Assembly (NCBI GenBank): GCA_963822485.1
Contig: CAWGHW010000028.1
Span: 124,001-188,000, forward strand
Direction of reading: 5' to 3'
DNA from: DASUBV01 sp963822485
Lineage (GTDB): Bacteria > Actinomycetota > Actinomycetes > Streptosporangiales > Streptosporangiaceae
Length of the DNA stretch: 64,000 nt
In this document: in pieces, positions 26,756-34,353 of the stretch
Numbering within the stretch: the first letter of the stretch is position 1
Layout of the letters: every line of letters starts with the position of its first letter
Notes under the pieces: generated by a model
Seen by the model: the letters and a program-made list of their open reading frames with translations, nothing else
The model's database searches: none
Told to the model about the DNA's origin: nothing
Program-made: the position numbers and the translations under genes

Positions 26756-28480
26756 TTAGCCCGTACACGCGGTCTCGTTGACCGCGAAGCTGGTCGGCGC
26801 GGCGTCGCTGCTGGTGAACGTGCCGGTGAAGCCGATCGTGACGGAACCCTCCGCCGGGATGCTGGCGTTGTAGGGCTCGTTGACGGCGGTCACGCTCTCG
26901 CCGGACTGGGTATAGCTGGCCGTCCACATGCTGGAGATCTGCTGGTCGCCGGGGAAGGTCCAGGTGAGTGTCCAGCCGCTGATCGGCGCGGTGCCGGTGT
27001 TGGTCAGCACGACCTGGCCCTGGAACCCGCCCGACCAGCTGTTAGTCAGGGAGTAGGCCGCGGAGCACGAGACCTGGGTGGGCGGCGGGCTGCCGTTCTG
27101 CGCGCCGGGCAGCGAGAACTGGATGGTCGAGAGCAGTGACTGCTTCTGCGCACTGACCGGGGTCGGGTCGTAGTTGTTATCGAGCAGGTCGTAGGAGTCC
27201 TCGCCGTTCAGTGCCCAGTAGGTCCAGCCCATCCAGGGGTTGCCCTGCAGGTAGGAGACGAGGTCGGCGAACCACTGTCCCTGCGAGCCGGGACTCGAGC
27301 TCTGGATGTCGGCCGCGGAGTTGTCGGTGCCGAACTCGCCCACCCAGACCGGCGCGGTGTCGTCGGCGTAGAGGTAGCCCCAGTTCTGGTTCCAGACCGC
27401 ATCCAGGCTGGCCGCGGTGGTGCTGGAGTTGAACCAGGTCTGCTGGAACAGGTCCGGCCCGTAGTCGTGCGCGGAGTAGACAACGTGGCCCGGCGAGCTG
27501 AGCACAACCGGGTACTGGCCGGCCAGGGCCAGGTCGCCGCCCCACCACGTGCTGTTGAGTCCGCCCGCGGAGGTCGGGTTCTCGCTGATGCCCTCGCAGA
27601 AGATCAGCGCGCCGGGGTCGACGGCCAGGATGGCGTTGCCGGCCTGCTCGTAGGCGAGCCGCACGTCCGTGCTGGGGTCACCGGTGCCCCAGGTAGCACC
27701 CAGGGCGTAGGTGTCGCCGGCCGGGGTGTGCGGCTCGTTGCGCAGGTCGAAGCCGACGACGGTGGGGTTCCCGGCGAACATCTTGGCCAGAGTGACCCAG
27801 TCGTTCAACCAGTCCTGGCTGGTGAAGGTGGCGGTGTACCACAGGCCGTTGCTCTCGGCGGACTCGCCCGCCTCGGACCGGTGATCGTCCAGGATGACCT
27901 TGAGGCCCTCCTGGCCCGCGTAGGTGACGATCTTCTGGAGGTCCTGCAGGGCGCTGAGGCCCTGGAGGTCGGTGTTGATCGGGCCGGTGTTGCTGGAGAA
28001 GCTGAGGTTCTGCGGGACGATCGGGTCCTCCACCAGCTGGTTGGAGAACGGGATCCGGATGGTGTTGTACCCGAGATTCTTGATGTCGTTGATGATCGCG
28101 TGGTAGTCCTGCGCCCACAGGCCGTGCGCGATCTCGTCCGGGGTCTCGAAGCCGTACCAGTTGATCCCCGCGATCCGCACCGGGTTGCCGGCCGAGTCGA
28201 GGATCTGGTTGCCGCTGGTGTGCCAGTAGCCGGCTCCGGCGGCTCCGACGGCTCCGACGGCGCTGGCGGCGGGCCGGGCCCCCGCCGCGGGCGGCGCGAC
28301 GGCGGCGCTGGCGGGCGGGCTGACGGCCGCCGCGGCCAGCACGCCCGGCAGGGTGACCAGCGCCAGGGCCAGCGCGGTGGCCAGCCCGCCCCGGCCCCGG
28401 CCCAGGGGGCCCCGGGCGGGGCGGCTCATGACCTCGCCGGCCCGCCGGGCCTGGTCAGGCTCGTACTCACTTTGTTCCAC
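26756..28480 (-). CDS. Secreted GH5 endo-beta-1,4-glucanase with C-terminal CBM2
   Basis: A 574-residue endoglucanase. GTG 28480 is preceded by AGGAGG. A long basic N-region and signal peptide lead to a catalytic domain starting GAGYWHTSGNQILDSAGNPVRIAGINWYGFET, strikingly like Acidothermus E1 (GH5 subfamily 1). Glu249 in FDLRNEPH is the acid/base and Glu382 in VWVGEFGTD the nucleophile. WALNGEDSYDLLD closes the barrel. A short Pro linker leads to CBM2 (about residues 470-574, CSAAYSLTNSWSGGF). It should cut amorphous cellulose internally and feed the GH6 and GH48 exo-enzymes. This CBM2 is of a different sequence type from the shared GH6/GH48 one. Confidence 0.95.
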   Translation of the reverse strand: MEQSEYEPDQARRAGEVMSRPARGPLGRGRGGLATALALALVTLPGVLAAAAVSPPASAAVAPPAAGARPAASAVGAVGAAGAGYWHTSGNQILDSAGNPVRIAGINWYGFETPDEIAHGLWAQDYHAIINDIKNLGYNTIRIPFSNQLVEDPIVPQNLSFSSNTGPINTDLQGLSALQDLQKIVTYAGQEGLKVILDDHRSEAGESAESNGLWYTATFTSQDWLNDWVTLAKMFAGNPTVVGFDLRNEPHTPAGDTYALGATWGTGDPSTDVRLAYEQAGNAILAVDPGALIFCEGISENPTSAGGLNSTWWGGDLALAGQYPVVLSSPGHVVYSAHDYGPDLFQQTWFNSSTTAASLDAVWNQNWGYLYADDTAPVWVGEFGTDNSAADIQSSSPGSQGQWFADLVSYLQGNPWMGWTYWALNGEDSYDLLDNNYDPTPVSAQKQSLLSTIQFSLPGAQNGSPPPTQVSCSAAYSLTNSWSGGFQGQVVLTNTGTAPISGWTLTWTFPGDQQISSMWTASYTQSGESVTAVNEPYNASIPAEGSVTIGFTGTFTSSDAAPTSFAVNETACTG

Positions 28481-28499
28481 GATTCCTCCTGGGGGCCGC

Positions 28500-28516
28500 T
28501 ATCGGTATCGATATCG
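28500..28516. promoter_or_regulatory. Possible LacI-type operator upstream of the GH5 gene
   Basis: TATCGGTATCGATATCG contains the palindrome TATCGATA (28506-28513), about 25 bases upstream of the GH5 start. LacI-type operators are palindromes with a central CG, and a LacI gene lies at 39051. No second convincing copy was found before the other cellulases, so support is weak. Confidence 0.25.
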
Positions 28517-28538
28517 TTTTCCATCACGGTGCCGAAAA

Positions 28539-28563
28539 GCCTCCCGCGATCGCCGCGGGAGGC
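28539..28563 (-). terminator. Intrinsic terminator after the second GH5 gene
   Basis: GCCTCCCGCG and CGCGGGAGGC form a ten-base stem with a five-base loop, followed on the minus strand by TTTTC. It lies 13 bases after the stop of the gene at 28576. Confidence 0.8.
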
Positions 28564-28575
28564 CGTTCCGGGCGG

Positions 28576-30330
28576 TCAGCCGCCGGCGAGGGCCTGCAGG
28601 TGGGCCTCGTATCCGGCGCCGTACGCGGTCGGGTCGCCGCCGTAGTCGGTAATCAGCCCCGGACCGGTCGAGCAGCCGAAGTCGGCGTTCCAGGCCCAGG
28701 CCAGGTAGCTGATGTGCGCGGAGTCCAGCCAGGCGGTGAGCGGGTCGACGTAGGTGTCGGCGCAGTCGTTCTCGCCGATCTCGCCCGCGATGACCGGCAC
28801 CTGGGCGGCCACCGGGGCGATCTGGCTGGTCCAGCAGGACTGCGTGCTGCAGGTGTTGAAGTTGTAGGAGTGCCAGGAGGCGACCAGGTTGCCGTCGGGG
28901 TCGGTGGGCTCGTAGGCCAGCCACTGGGTCAGGTCGTTGGCGTACTCCAGGCCGCCGAGCATGATCACGTTGCTGGCACCCGCGGCCCGGATGGCGTTGA
29001 CCAGGGTCTGCATGCCGGCCACCGGGTAGGAGATGCCGGCGCACGAGCTGCCGCCGTTGAGCCAGCACTGCCAGCCCTCGGTCTCGTTGTAGTTGTCGGC
29101 CCGCTCCGGGTAGGGCTCGTTGAACAGGTCGAAGATGACCGCGTCGTTGCCCTTGAACGCGGCCGCCACCGACGACCAGAACGGCACCGACTGCGCGGTG
29201 TCGGGCATCGGCTTCTGGCAGGTCGCCTGGGCCGAGGCGCAGCCGGAGGAGGTCCCGCTGTAGGCGCCGTCGGTCCAGTGCAGGTCCAGGATGGCCACGA
29301 TGCCGTTGGCGTTGAGCAGCTTGACGTAGTTCTCGATGGCGGTCTGGTAGGTGGTTCCGGCGTAGGCGCTGTTGACGTAGGACTCCGCGTTCCAGCAGGC
29401 CTCGTTCAGCGGCACCCGGACGGCGTTGACGCCCCAGCTCTTCATGGCGGTGATGGAGGCCTGGTCGCTGGGCCCGTCGAAGATCCCGTTGCCCTGTACG
29501 CACGCGTACTCAGTGCCGGACCGGTCGACGCCGTGCAGCACCACCGGCTGGCCGCTGGCGTTGACCAGCTCGTTGCCGGACACGTGCAACTGCGGCGCGG
29601 TGCTGGTCGTAGGCACCACGCTGAGCGCCACCGGCGCGGAGGTAGCAGCGGCGCCGGAGCTGTCGAACGCCTCCGCGGTCAGTGAGTAGTACCCGGCGGG
29701 GGCGCTGGTCCAGCTCACGGTGTACGGGCTAGCCGTCGCGGTGCCGATGAGCACCGGGGTCGCGGGGGTGCCGGGCAGCGTGGAGGTGGCGAAGAACTCC
29801 ACCTTGCTGATCGAGGCGGTCGGCTCGCTGGCGTTCGCCGTGACCGGCACGGTCGTGCCGGGCGTGACGCTCGCGCCGGCCGCCGGGCTGGTGATGTTCA
29901 CCGACGGCACCTGCGCGGCGCCGTTGCAGGCGTAGCCGTTGACCGTGAAGTAGGACGGCACGGCGTTGGTGGCGCCGACGGTGCCGGTGAAGCCGATGGT
30001 GGTGGAGCCGCCCGTGGCCAGGGCGCCATCCCAGCTCTCGCTGGTCACCGAGACGTACTGACCGGCCTGGGTGAACGTGCCGCCCCAGCCGCCGCCGACC
30101 TGCTGGGCGCCGGGGAAGGTGAAGGCGAGCGTCCAGGACGTGATCGGCGCCGCGTTGTTGGTGATCGTGATCCCGCCCTGGAACCCGCCGGGCCAGCTGT
30201 TCACCACCGAGTAGGCCACTGTGCAACTCGATGTCGCCGCCGCGGCCGGGCTGGCCGGCGCGCCCGTCGCCAGGCTGAGGACCAGCGCGCCGGCGCCGAG
30301 CAGGCCGGCCAGCGACCGGATTCTTGTCAC
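28576..30330 (-). CDS. Secreted GH5 cellulase with N-terminal CBM2 and Ig-like module
   Basis: A 584-residue enzyme: signal peptide (to ASPAAAATS), CBM2 (about residues 35-137, CTVAYSVVNSWPGGF to NGYACNG), an Ig-like module (142-240, VNITSPAAGASVTPG), then a GH5 domain from about 248. The catalytic domain shows GVDRSGTEYACVQG, VRVPLNEACWN, Glu405 in FDLFNEPYPE (acid/base) and Glu517 in VIAGEIGEND (nucleophile). This sub-group is common in actinomycetes as endoglucanase. It is nearly identical in its catalytic half to the next gene, from which it differs by the Ig-like module and CBM type. The two genes are tandem on the minus strand, only 24 bases apart. Confidence 0.94.
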   Translation of the reverse strand: MTRIRSLAGLLGAGALVLSLATGAPASPAAAATSSCTVAYSVVNSWPGGFQGGITITNNAAPITSWTLAFTFPGAQQVGGGWGGTFTQAGQYVSVTSESWDGALATGGSTTIGFTGTVGATNAVPSYFTVNGYACNGAAQVPSVNITSPAAGASVTPGTTVPVTANASEPTASISKVEFFATSTLPGTPATPVLIGTATASPYTVSWTSAPAGYYSLTAEAFDSSGAAATSAPVALSVVPTTSTAPQLHVSGNELVNASGQPVVLHGVDRSGTEYACVQGNGIFDGPSDQASITAMKSWGVNAVRVPLNEACWNAESYVNSAYAGTTYQTAIENYVKLLNANGIVAILDLHWTDGAYSGTSSGCASAQATCQKPMPDTAQSVPFWSSVAAAFKGNDAVIFDLFNEPYPERADNYNETEGWQCWLNGGSSCAGISYPVAGMQTLVNAIRAAGASNVIMLGGLEYANDLTQWLAYEPTDPDGNLVASWHSYNFNTCSTQSCWTSQIAPVAAQVPVIAGEIGENDCADTYVDPLTAWLDSAHISYLAWAWNADFGCSTGPGLITDYGGDPTAYGAGYEAHLQALAGG

Positions 30331-30354
30331 GTGTGCCTCCCGGTGTGCTCCTGG

Positions 30355-31872
30355 CTAGCCGCCGGCCAGGGCCAGCAGGTGGGACTTGTAGCCCGCGCCG
30401 TAGGCGGTGGGCGTGCCGGTGTAGTCGGTGATCAGGCCGGGACCGGACGAGCAGTTGAAGTCGGCGTTCCAGGCCCAGGCCAGGTAGCTGGTGGACTGCG
30501 AGTCGAGGTAGCTCATGAGCGGGTCGATGTAGCTGTCGGCGCAGTCGTTCTCGCCGATCTCGCCCGCGATGACCGGGACCTGCGCGATCACGGGCGAGAT
30601 CTGGCTGGTCCAGCAGGACTGGTTGCTGCAGGTGTTGAAGTTGTAGGAGTGCCAGGAGGCGACGAGGTTGTTGTCGGGGTCGGTGGGCTTGTAAGTCAGC
30701 CACTGGGTCAGGTCGTTGGAGTAGGCCAGGCCGCCGAGCATGATCACGTTGTTCGCGCCGGTGGCGCGGACCGTGCTGACCAGGGTCTGCATCCCGGCCA
30801 CCGGGTAGGAGATGCCGGCGCTGCACGACGAGCCGCCAGCCTGCCAGCACTGCCAGGCCGCGGTCTCGCTGGACAGGGCACGGTCCGGATAGGGCTCGTT
30901 GAACAGGTCGAAGATGACCGCGTCGTTGCCCTTGAACGCGGTCGCCACCGACGACCAGAACGGCACCGACTGCGCCGAGTCGGGCATCGGCTTCTGGCAG
31001 GTCGCCTGGGCCGACGAGCAGCCGGCCGAGTTGCCCGTGTACAGGCCGTCGGTCCAGTGCAGGTCCAGGATGGCCACCATGCCGCTGGCGTTGAGCAGCT
31101 TGACGTAGTTCTCGATGGCGGTCTGGTAGTTCGCGCCCGCATAGGCGCTGTCCACGTAGGACTCGGCGTTCCAGCACGCCTCGTTCAGCGGCACCCGCAC
31201 CGCGTTGACGCCCCAGCTCGCCATGGCCGTGATCGACGCCTGGTCACTTGGCCCGTCGAAGATCCCGTTGCCCTGCACGCAGGCGTACTCGGTGCCGGAC
31301 CGGTCGATGCCGTGCAGCACCACTTGCTGGCCGCTGGCGTTGACCAGCTTGCTGCCGGACACGTGCAGCTGCGGAGCCGGGCCGCCGGTCGGGGTGGGCG
31401 TGGGCGTGGGGGTCGGAGTAGGCGTCGGCGACGTGCCGCTGCCGTTGCAGGTGGTGCCGTTGAGGGTGAAGGTGGTCGGGGCGGTGTTGGTGCCGGTGTA
31501 GCTGAAGTTGGCGCCGATCTGGGTGCTGGCGCCGGTGGCCAGGGATCCGTTCCAGCTGGCGCTGGCCACGGAGATGTTCTTGCCGGACTGGGTCCAGGTG
31601 CCGGACCAGCCGGAGCTGAGCTGCTGGTTGCCGGTGTAGGAGTAGCCCAGCGTCCACGAGGAGATCGCCGAGCCGGTGTTGGTGATCGTGATGGACGTGC
31701 TGAACCCGGTGCCCCAGTCGCTGTTCACCGTGTAGGCCACCTGACAGGCCGACGCGGCCTGGGCGGCCTGCGGGTGCGCCGACAGCACCGTGCCCGCCAC
31801 CAGCGCCCCGACAGCGGCCACGCAGGCCAGGTACCTGGCGCGCCTGGCTAGGCCGATCGCCGCAGGTTTCAC
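30355..31872 (-). CDS. Secreted GH5 cellulase with N-terminal CBM2 and Thr-Pro linker
   Basis: A 505-residue paralogue of the preceding enzyme. Signal peptide to AAQAASA, CBM2 (about residues 43-143, CQVAYTVNSDWGTGF to NGTTCNG), a linker of repeated Thr-Pro pairs, then the GH5 domain from about 165. Glu326 in FDLFNEPYPD is the acid/base and Glu438 in VIAGEIGEND the nucleophile. The CBM2 belongs to the near-identical set shared with the GH6 and GH48 genes, while the catalytic domain matches the gene at 28576. It is therefore a visible product of module shuffling. It lies upstream of that gene and is probably cotranscribed with it. Confidence 0.94.
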   Translation of the reverse strand: MKPAAIGLARRARYLACVAAVGALVAGTVLSAHPQAAQAASACQVAYTVNSDWGTGFSTSITITNTGSAISSWTLGYSYTGNQQLSSGWSGTWTQSGKNISVASASWNGSLATGASTQIGANFSYTGTNTAPTTFTLNGTTCNGSGTSPTPTPTPTPTPTPTGGPAPQLHVSGSKLVNASGQQVVLHGIDRSGTEYACVQGNGIFDGPSDQASITAMASWGVNAVRVPLNEACWNAESYVDSAYAGANYQTAIENYVKLLNASGMVAILDLHWTDGLYTGNSAGCSSAQATCQKPMPDSAQSVPFWSSVATAFKGNDAVIFDLFNEPYPDRALSSETAAWQCWQAGGSSCSAGISYPVAGMQTLVSTVRATGANNVIMLGGLAYSNDLTQWLTYKPTDPDNNLVASWHSYNFNTCSNQSCWTSQISPVIAQVPVIAGEIGENDCADSYIDPLMSYLDSQSTSYLAWAWNADFNCSSGPGLITDYTGTPTAYGAGYKSHLLALAGG

Positions 31873-32180
31873 GACTTCACCTTCTTCGGAGAATGACTCA
31901 GGGAAAGGCCTGATGGCCGTTTTGAGGTGACGTGAACATAACGCCGGTCACTTAGCCGGTCAACCATCGGCGGCGGCATGAAAATAATGGCCGTAATTTC
32001 ATAGCCGACTGCTTTCCTGATGGGCCGCCGCAGGCCAGCACCGACGGCCTGACGACTCAATCTGGCCACGGATTCCCGAGCCATGAATCGTGAAACTTTC
32101 ATGACCCGGTTACGGGCTATCTCGCGCCTTGACGACGCGCAGCGCGGCGGCAACCCTCGTGCTTGATCTAGGAGGCGCCC
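31873..32180. other. Divergent intergenic region between GH5 and binding-protein genes
   Basis: This stretch of about 308 bases must hold promoters for both directions. It is AT-richer than its surroundings (ATGAAAATAATGGCCG near 31978). I see GTCAC/GTGAC words but no clear operator. AGGAGG at 32170 is the ribosome site of the gene at 32181. Confidence 0.4.
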
Positions 32181-33524
32181 ATGCGCGAAACCAGACAATG
32201 CCGCAGGAGAATCAGCTTCCCCGCAATCCTGGCCACGGGCCTGATCGCCGTGGCCACGACGGCTGGCTGCACGACGGCCAGCAGCCAGCCGGCGTTCCGG
32301 CGGGCAGGCCCGTCAGTCACGCTGCGGGTCGGCGTGTACGGGAACCCCGGCTACCGCCAGGCGGGACTGTACACCGAGTACGAGCGGCTGCACCCCGGCG
32401 TCAGGATCATCCAGGTGACCAAAGCGGGGCCGGACGGGTACTGGCGGGCGGTGCGGGACGGGCTGGCGACCGGGCGCGTGGCCGACATCCAGGAGGTGCC
32501 CGTCGCGGACATCTCCGAGGTGACCGGCCCGCTGGCGCGCTACTTCGTGCCGCTGAACACTCTGTCCTCCGGCTCGGCCGGCGCCAGCGCGCTCTCAAAT
32601 GGCTGGCTGCCGTGGGTCACGGCGCAGGCCACCAGCCGGACTGGCCGAACCTACGCGCTCGGCGCCGAGATCGGACCGCTCGCGATCTGCTACCGGACCA
32701 GCCTGCTGGCCGAGGCGGGCCTCCCGTCCAGCCCGCGGGCGCTGTCCCGCGACTGGTCGACCTGGGCGGGCTACCTGCGGACGGGCCGGCTGTTCCGGGC
32801 CCGCATCGCGCACGGGCCCGCGTTCACCGACTCGGCCAGCAGCCTCTACAACGCGATGGCCGCCCAGGTCAGGGAGCAGTACTACAGCCCGGCGGGCCGC
32901 CTGGTGCTGACCAGCAACTCCGCGATCAGGCAGGCCTGGGACACCGCGGCGCGGGCGGCCCGCGACGGGCTGACCGCGCAGCTGGCTCCGGGGTCGAAAG
33001 CCTGGGCGCGGGGAGTCGCCCACGTGGCGTTCGCCACCACGGTGTGCCCGGCCTGGATGCTGCACCAGATCTCGGCGCTGGCCGGGCCGCTGGGCTCGGA
33101 CGGCTGGAACGTGATCCCGGCCCCCGGCGGGGCCGGCAACGCGGGCGGGTTCTACCTGGCCCTGCCCGGGGCGGGCCGGCACCAGCAGGCGGCCTTCCAG
33201 CTGGCCAGCTTCCTGGCCGGCGAGCAGGCGGGCGTCGAGTTGTTCCGGAGCCAGGGCGACTTCCCGGCCAACTTCGCCGCCGCTACCGCGCTGGACGCCG
33301 TCACCAGCCCGTACTTCAGCGGCGCCGACGTCGGCAAGATCTTCGGCGCGGCCGCCACCCGGACGCCGACCACGATCCTCGGCCCGGCCAGCGCCGCCAT
33401 CGGCACTGACCTGGACGGCGGCCTGACGCAGGTCGCGGCGGGCCGGGTGCCCGCCGCGACCGCCTGGCGGGCCGCCGTCCGGCGAGCCGCGGCGGCCGCA
33501 GCGGCCCAGACGGGCGCCCACTGA
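32181..33524 (+). CDS. Extracellular sugar-type solute-binding lipoprotein without adjacent permeases
   Basis: A 447-residue family 1 substrate-binding protein, with AGGAGG upstream of ATG 32181. A signal sequence with lipobox ATTAGC precedes the mature protein. The two-lobed pattern is visible: VTLRVGVYGNPGYRQAGLYTEYERLHPGVRI at the start, GRTYALGAEIGPLAICYRTSLLAEAGLP near residue 160, and VIPAPGGAGNAGGFYLALPG near 320. The place inside a cellulase island suggests cello-oligosaccharides, as for CebE, but the ligand cannot be read. No permease genes follow, so it must use a transporter encoded elsewhere. Confidence 0.85.
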   Translation: MRETRQCRRRISFPAILATGLIAVATTAGCTTASSQPAFRRAGPSVTLRVGVYGNPGYRQAGLYTEYERLHPGVRIIQVTKAGPDGYWRAVRDGLATGRVADIQEVPVADISEVTGPLARYFVPLNTLSSGSAGASALSNGWLPWVTAQATSRTGRTYALGAEIGPLAICYRTSLLAEAGLPSSPRALSRDWSTWAGYLRTGRLFRARIAHGPAFTDSASSLYNAMAAQVREQYYSPAGRLVLTSNSAIRQAWDTAARAARDGLTAQLAPGSKAWARGVAHVAFATTVCPAWMLHQISALAGPLGSDGWNVIPAPGGAGNAGGFYLALPGAGRHQQAAFQLASFLAGEQAGVELFRSQGDFPANFAAATALDAVTSPYFSGADVGKIFGAAATRTPTTILGPASAAIGTDLDGGLTQVAAGRVPAATAWRAAVRRAAAAAAAQTGAH

Positions 33525-33603
33525 GCTGTCGTGCGCCCATCCAGCCCACCCAGCCCATCCAGAAACGACATTCCGCCCGGCGCAATCCGGGTGCTCCATG
33601 ACG

Positions 33604-33642
33604 GTGGGGGATTTGGGGCCACGGGTGACCCGAATCCCCCAC
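33604..33642. repeat. Palindromic repeat copy A
   Basis: GTGGGGGATT (33604-33613) and AATCCCCCAC (33633-33642) form a stem around an 18-base loop. With the following GATCATGAA it is an inverted relative of the element at 33963-34012. Confidence 0.6.
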
Positions 33643-33824
33643 GATCATGAAACAGCCACCCGTGGGGTTGCTCCGGGGCGTAAGGCTTGAGGCCGACGGG
33701 AGCTGGGGAGACCAGCGGGGCTGGCGTGTGCGAGACCGATAGCAGCTAGCGATCGCGGGCTCGCCGCAAGGCCATCCGGCTTGCCCGAAACCGGCATTCC
33801 GCTCGACCGCAATCTGGCTACCAC

Positions 33825-33875
33825 ATGATCCCGTAGTGTTAGCGGGCTCACAGCCCGCTAACACTACGGGATCAT
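33825..33875. repeat. Perfect 24-bp inverted repeat with three-base loop
   Basis: Positions 33825-33848 and 33852-33875 are exact reverse complements around CAC. The arms begin and end with ATGATC/GATCAT, the word that also borders copies A and B. It lies in an 829-base gap with no gene and no T-run, so it is more likely a REP-like or mobile palindrome than a simple terminator. Confidence 0.85.
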
Positions 33876-33962
33876 GAAGCACCCATCTGCAGGGTGCCGA
33901 CGGCGGCCCCATCTGCCTCAACATCCCCGCCCGTCACAAGTCCGCCCTCGCTCCAGGTGGCT

Positions 33963-34012
33963 GTTCATGATCATGGAGGATCCGCGGGCCACCCGTGACC
34001 AAGATCCACCAG
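33963..34012. repeat. Palindromic repeat copy B
   Basis: Begins TTCATGATCATGGAGGATCC and continues with GGGCCACCCGTGACC. It aligns, by eye, with the reverse complement of copy A (33600-33650), which reads TTCATGATCGTGGGGGATTC and then GGTCACCCGTGGCC. The remaining gap 34013-34353 shows no gene or further repeat. Confidence 0.55.
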
Positions 34013-34353
34013 AATCGCGGCCATCTCCGCCTCGCGCTGAAAGCTTCACTCACCCAACGTCACCGGACGGGGCCGACTCCCGCCGATCGCGACGGCCAGA
34101 CCGGGCACCGGAAGGCCGCCCATGTGCTCAGTCACCGGCCCGGCCCGGCCAGACCCTCGATCACTGAACGTGACCAGATGCGGCCCGCCCTGGCTTGCCC
34201 TTCCCCGGCCCAGACCGCGAATTTAGACTCCGGCCCACATGTAGATGGCGCATTCCCGCACGTCAGAGGCTCTTAAGAGCGAAACGACGTCCTGGGGTGC
34301 GCGGGCCTGGCTGCGGTCGCGCGCCGTCGCAGCTGCCAGAAGGAGGACGCGGC

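Noticed and set aside
33825..33875. CRISPR array or simple terminator at the perfect inverted repeat
   Set aside because: There are no regularly spaced direct repeats with spacers and no cas genes. The hairpin is 300 bases from the nearest gene end and lacks a T-run.
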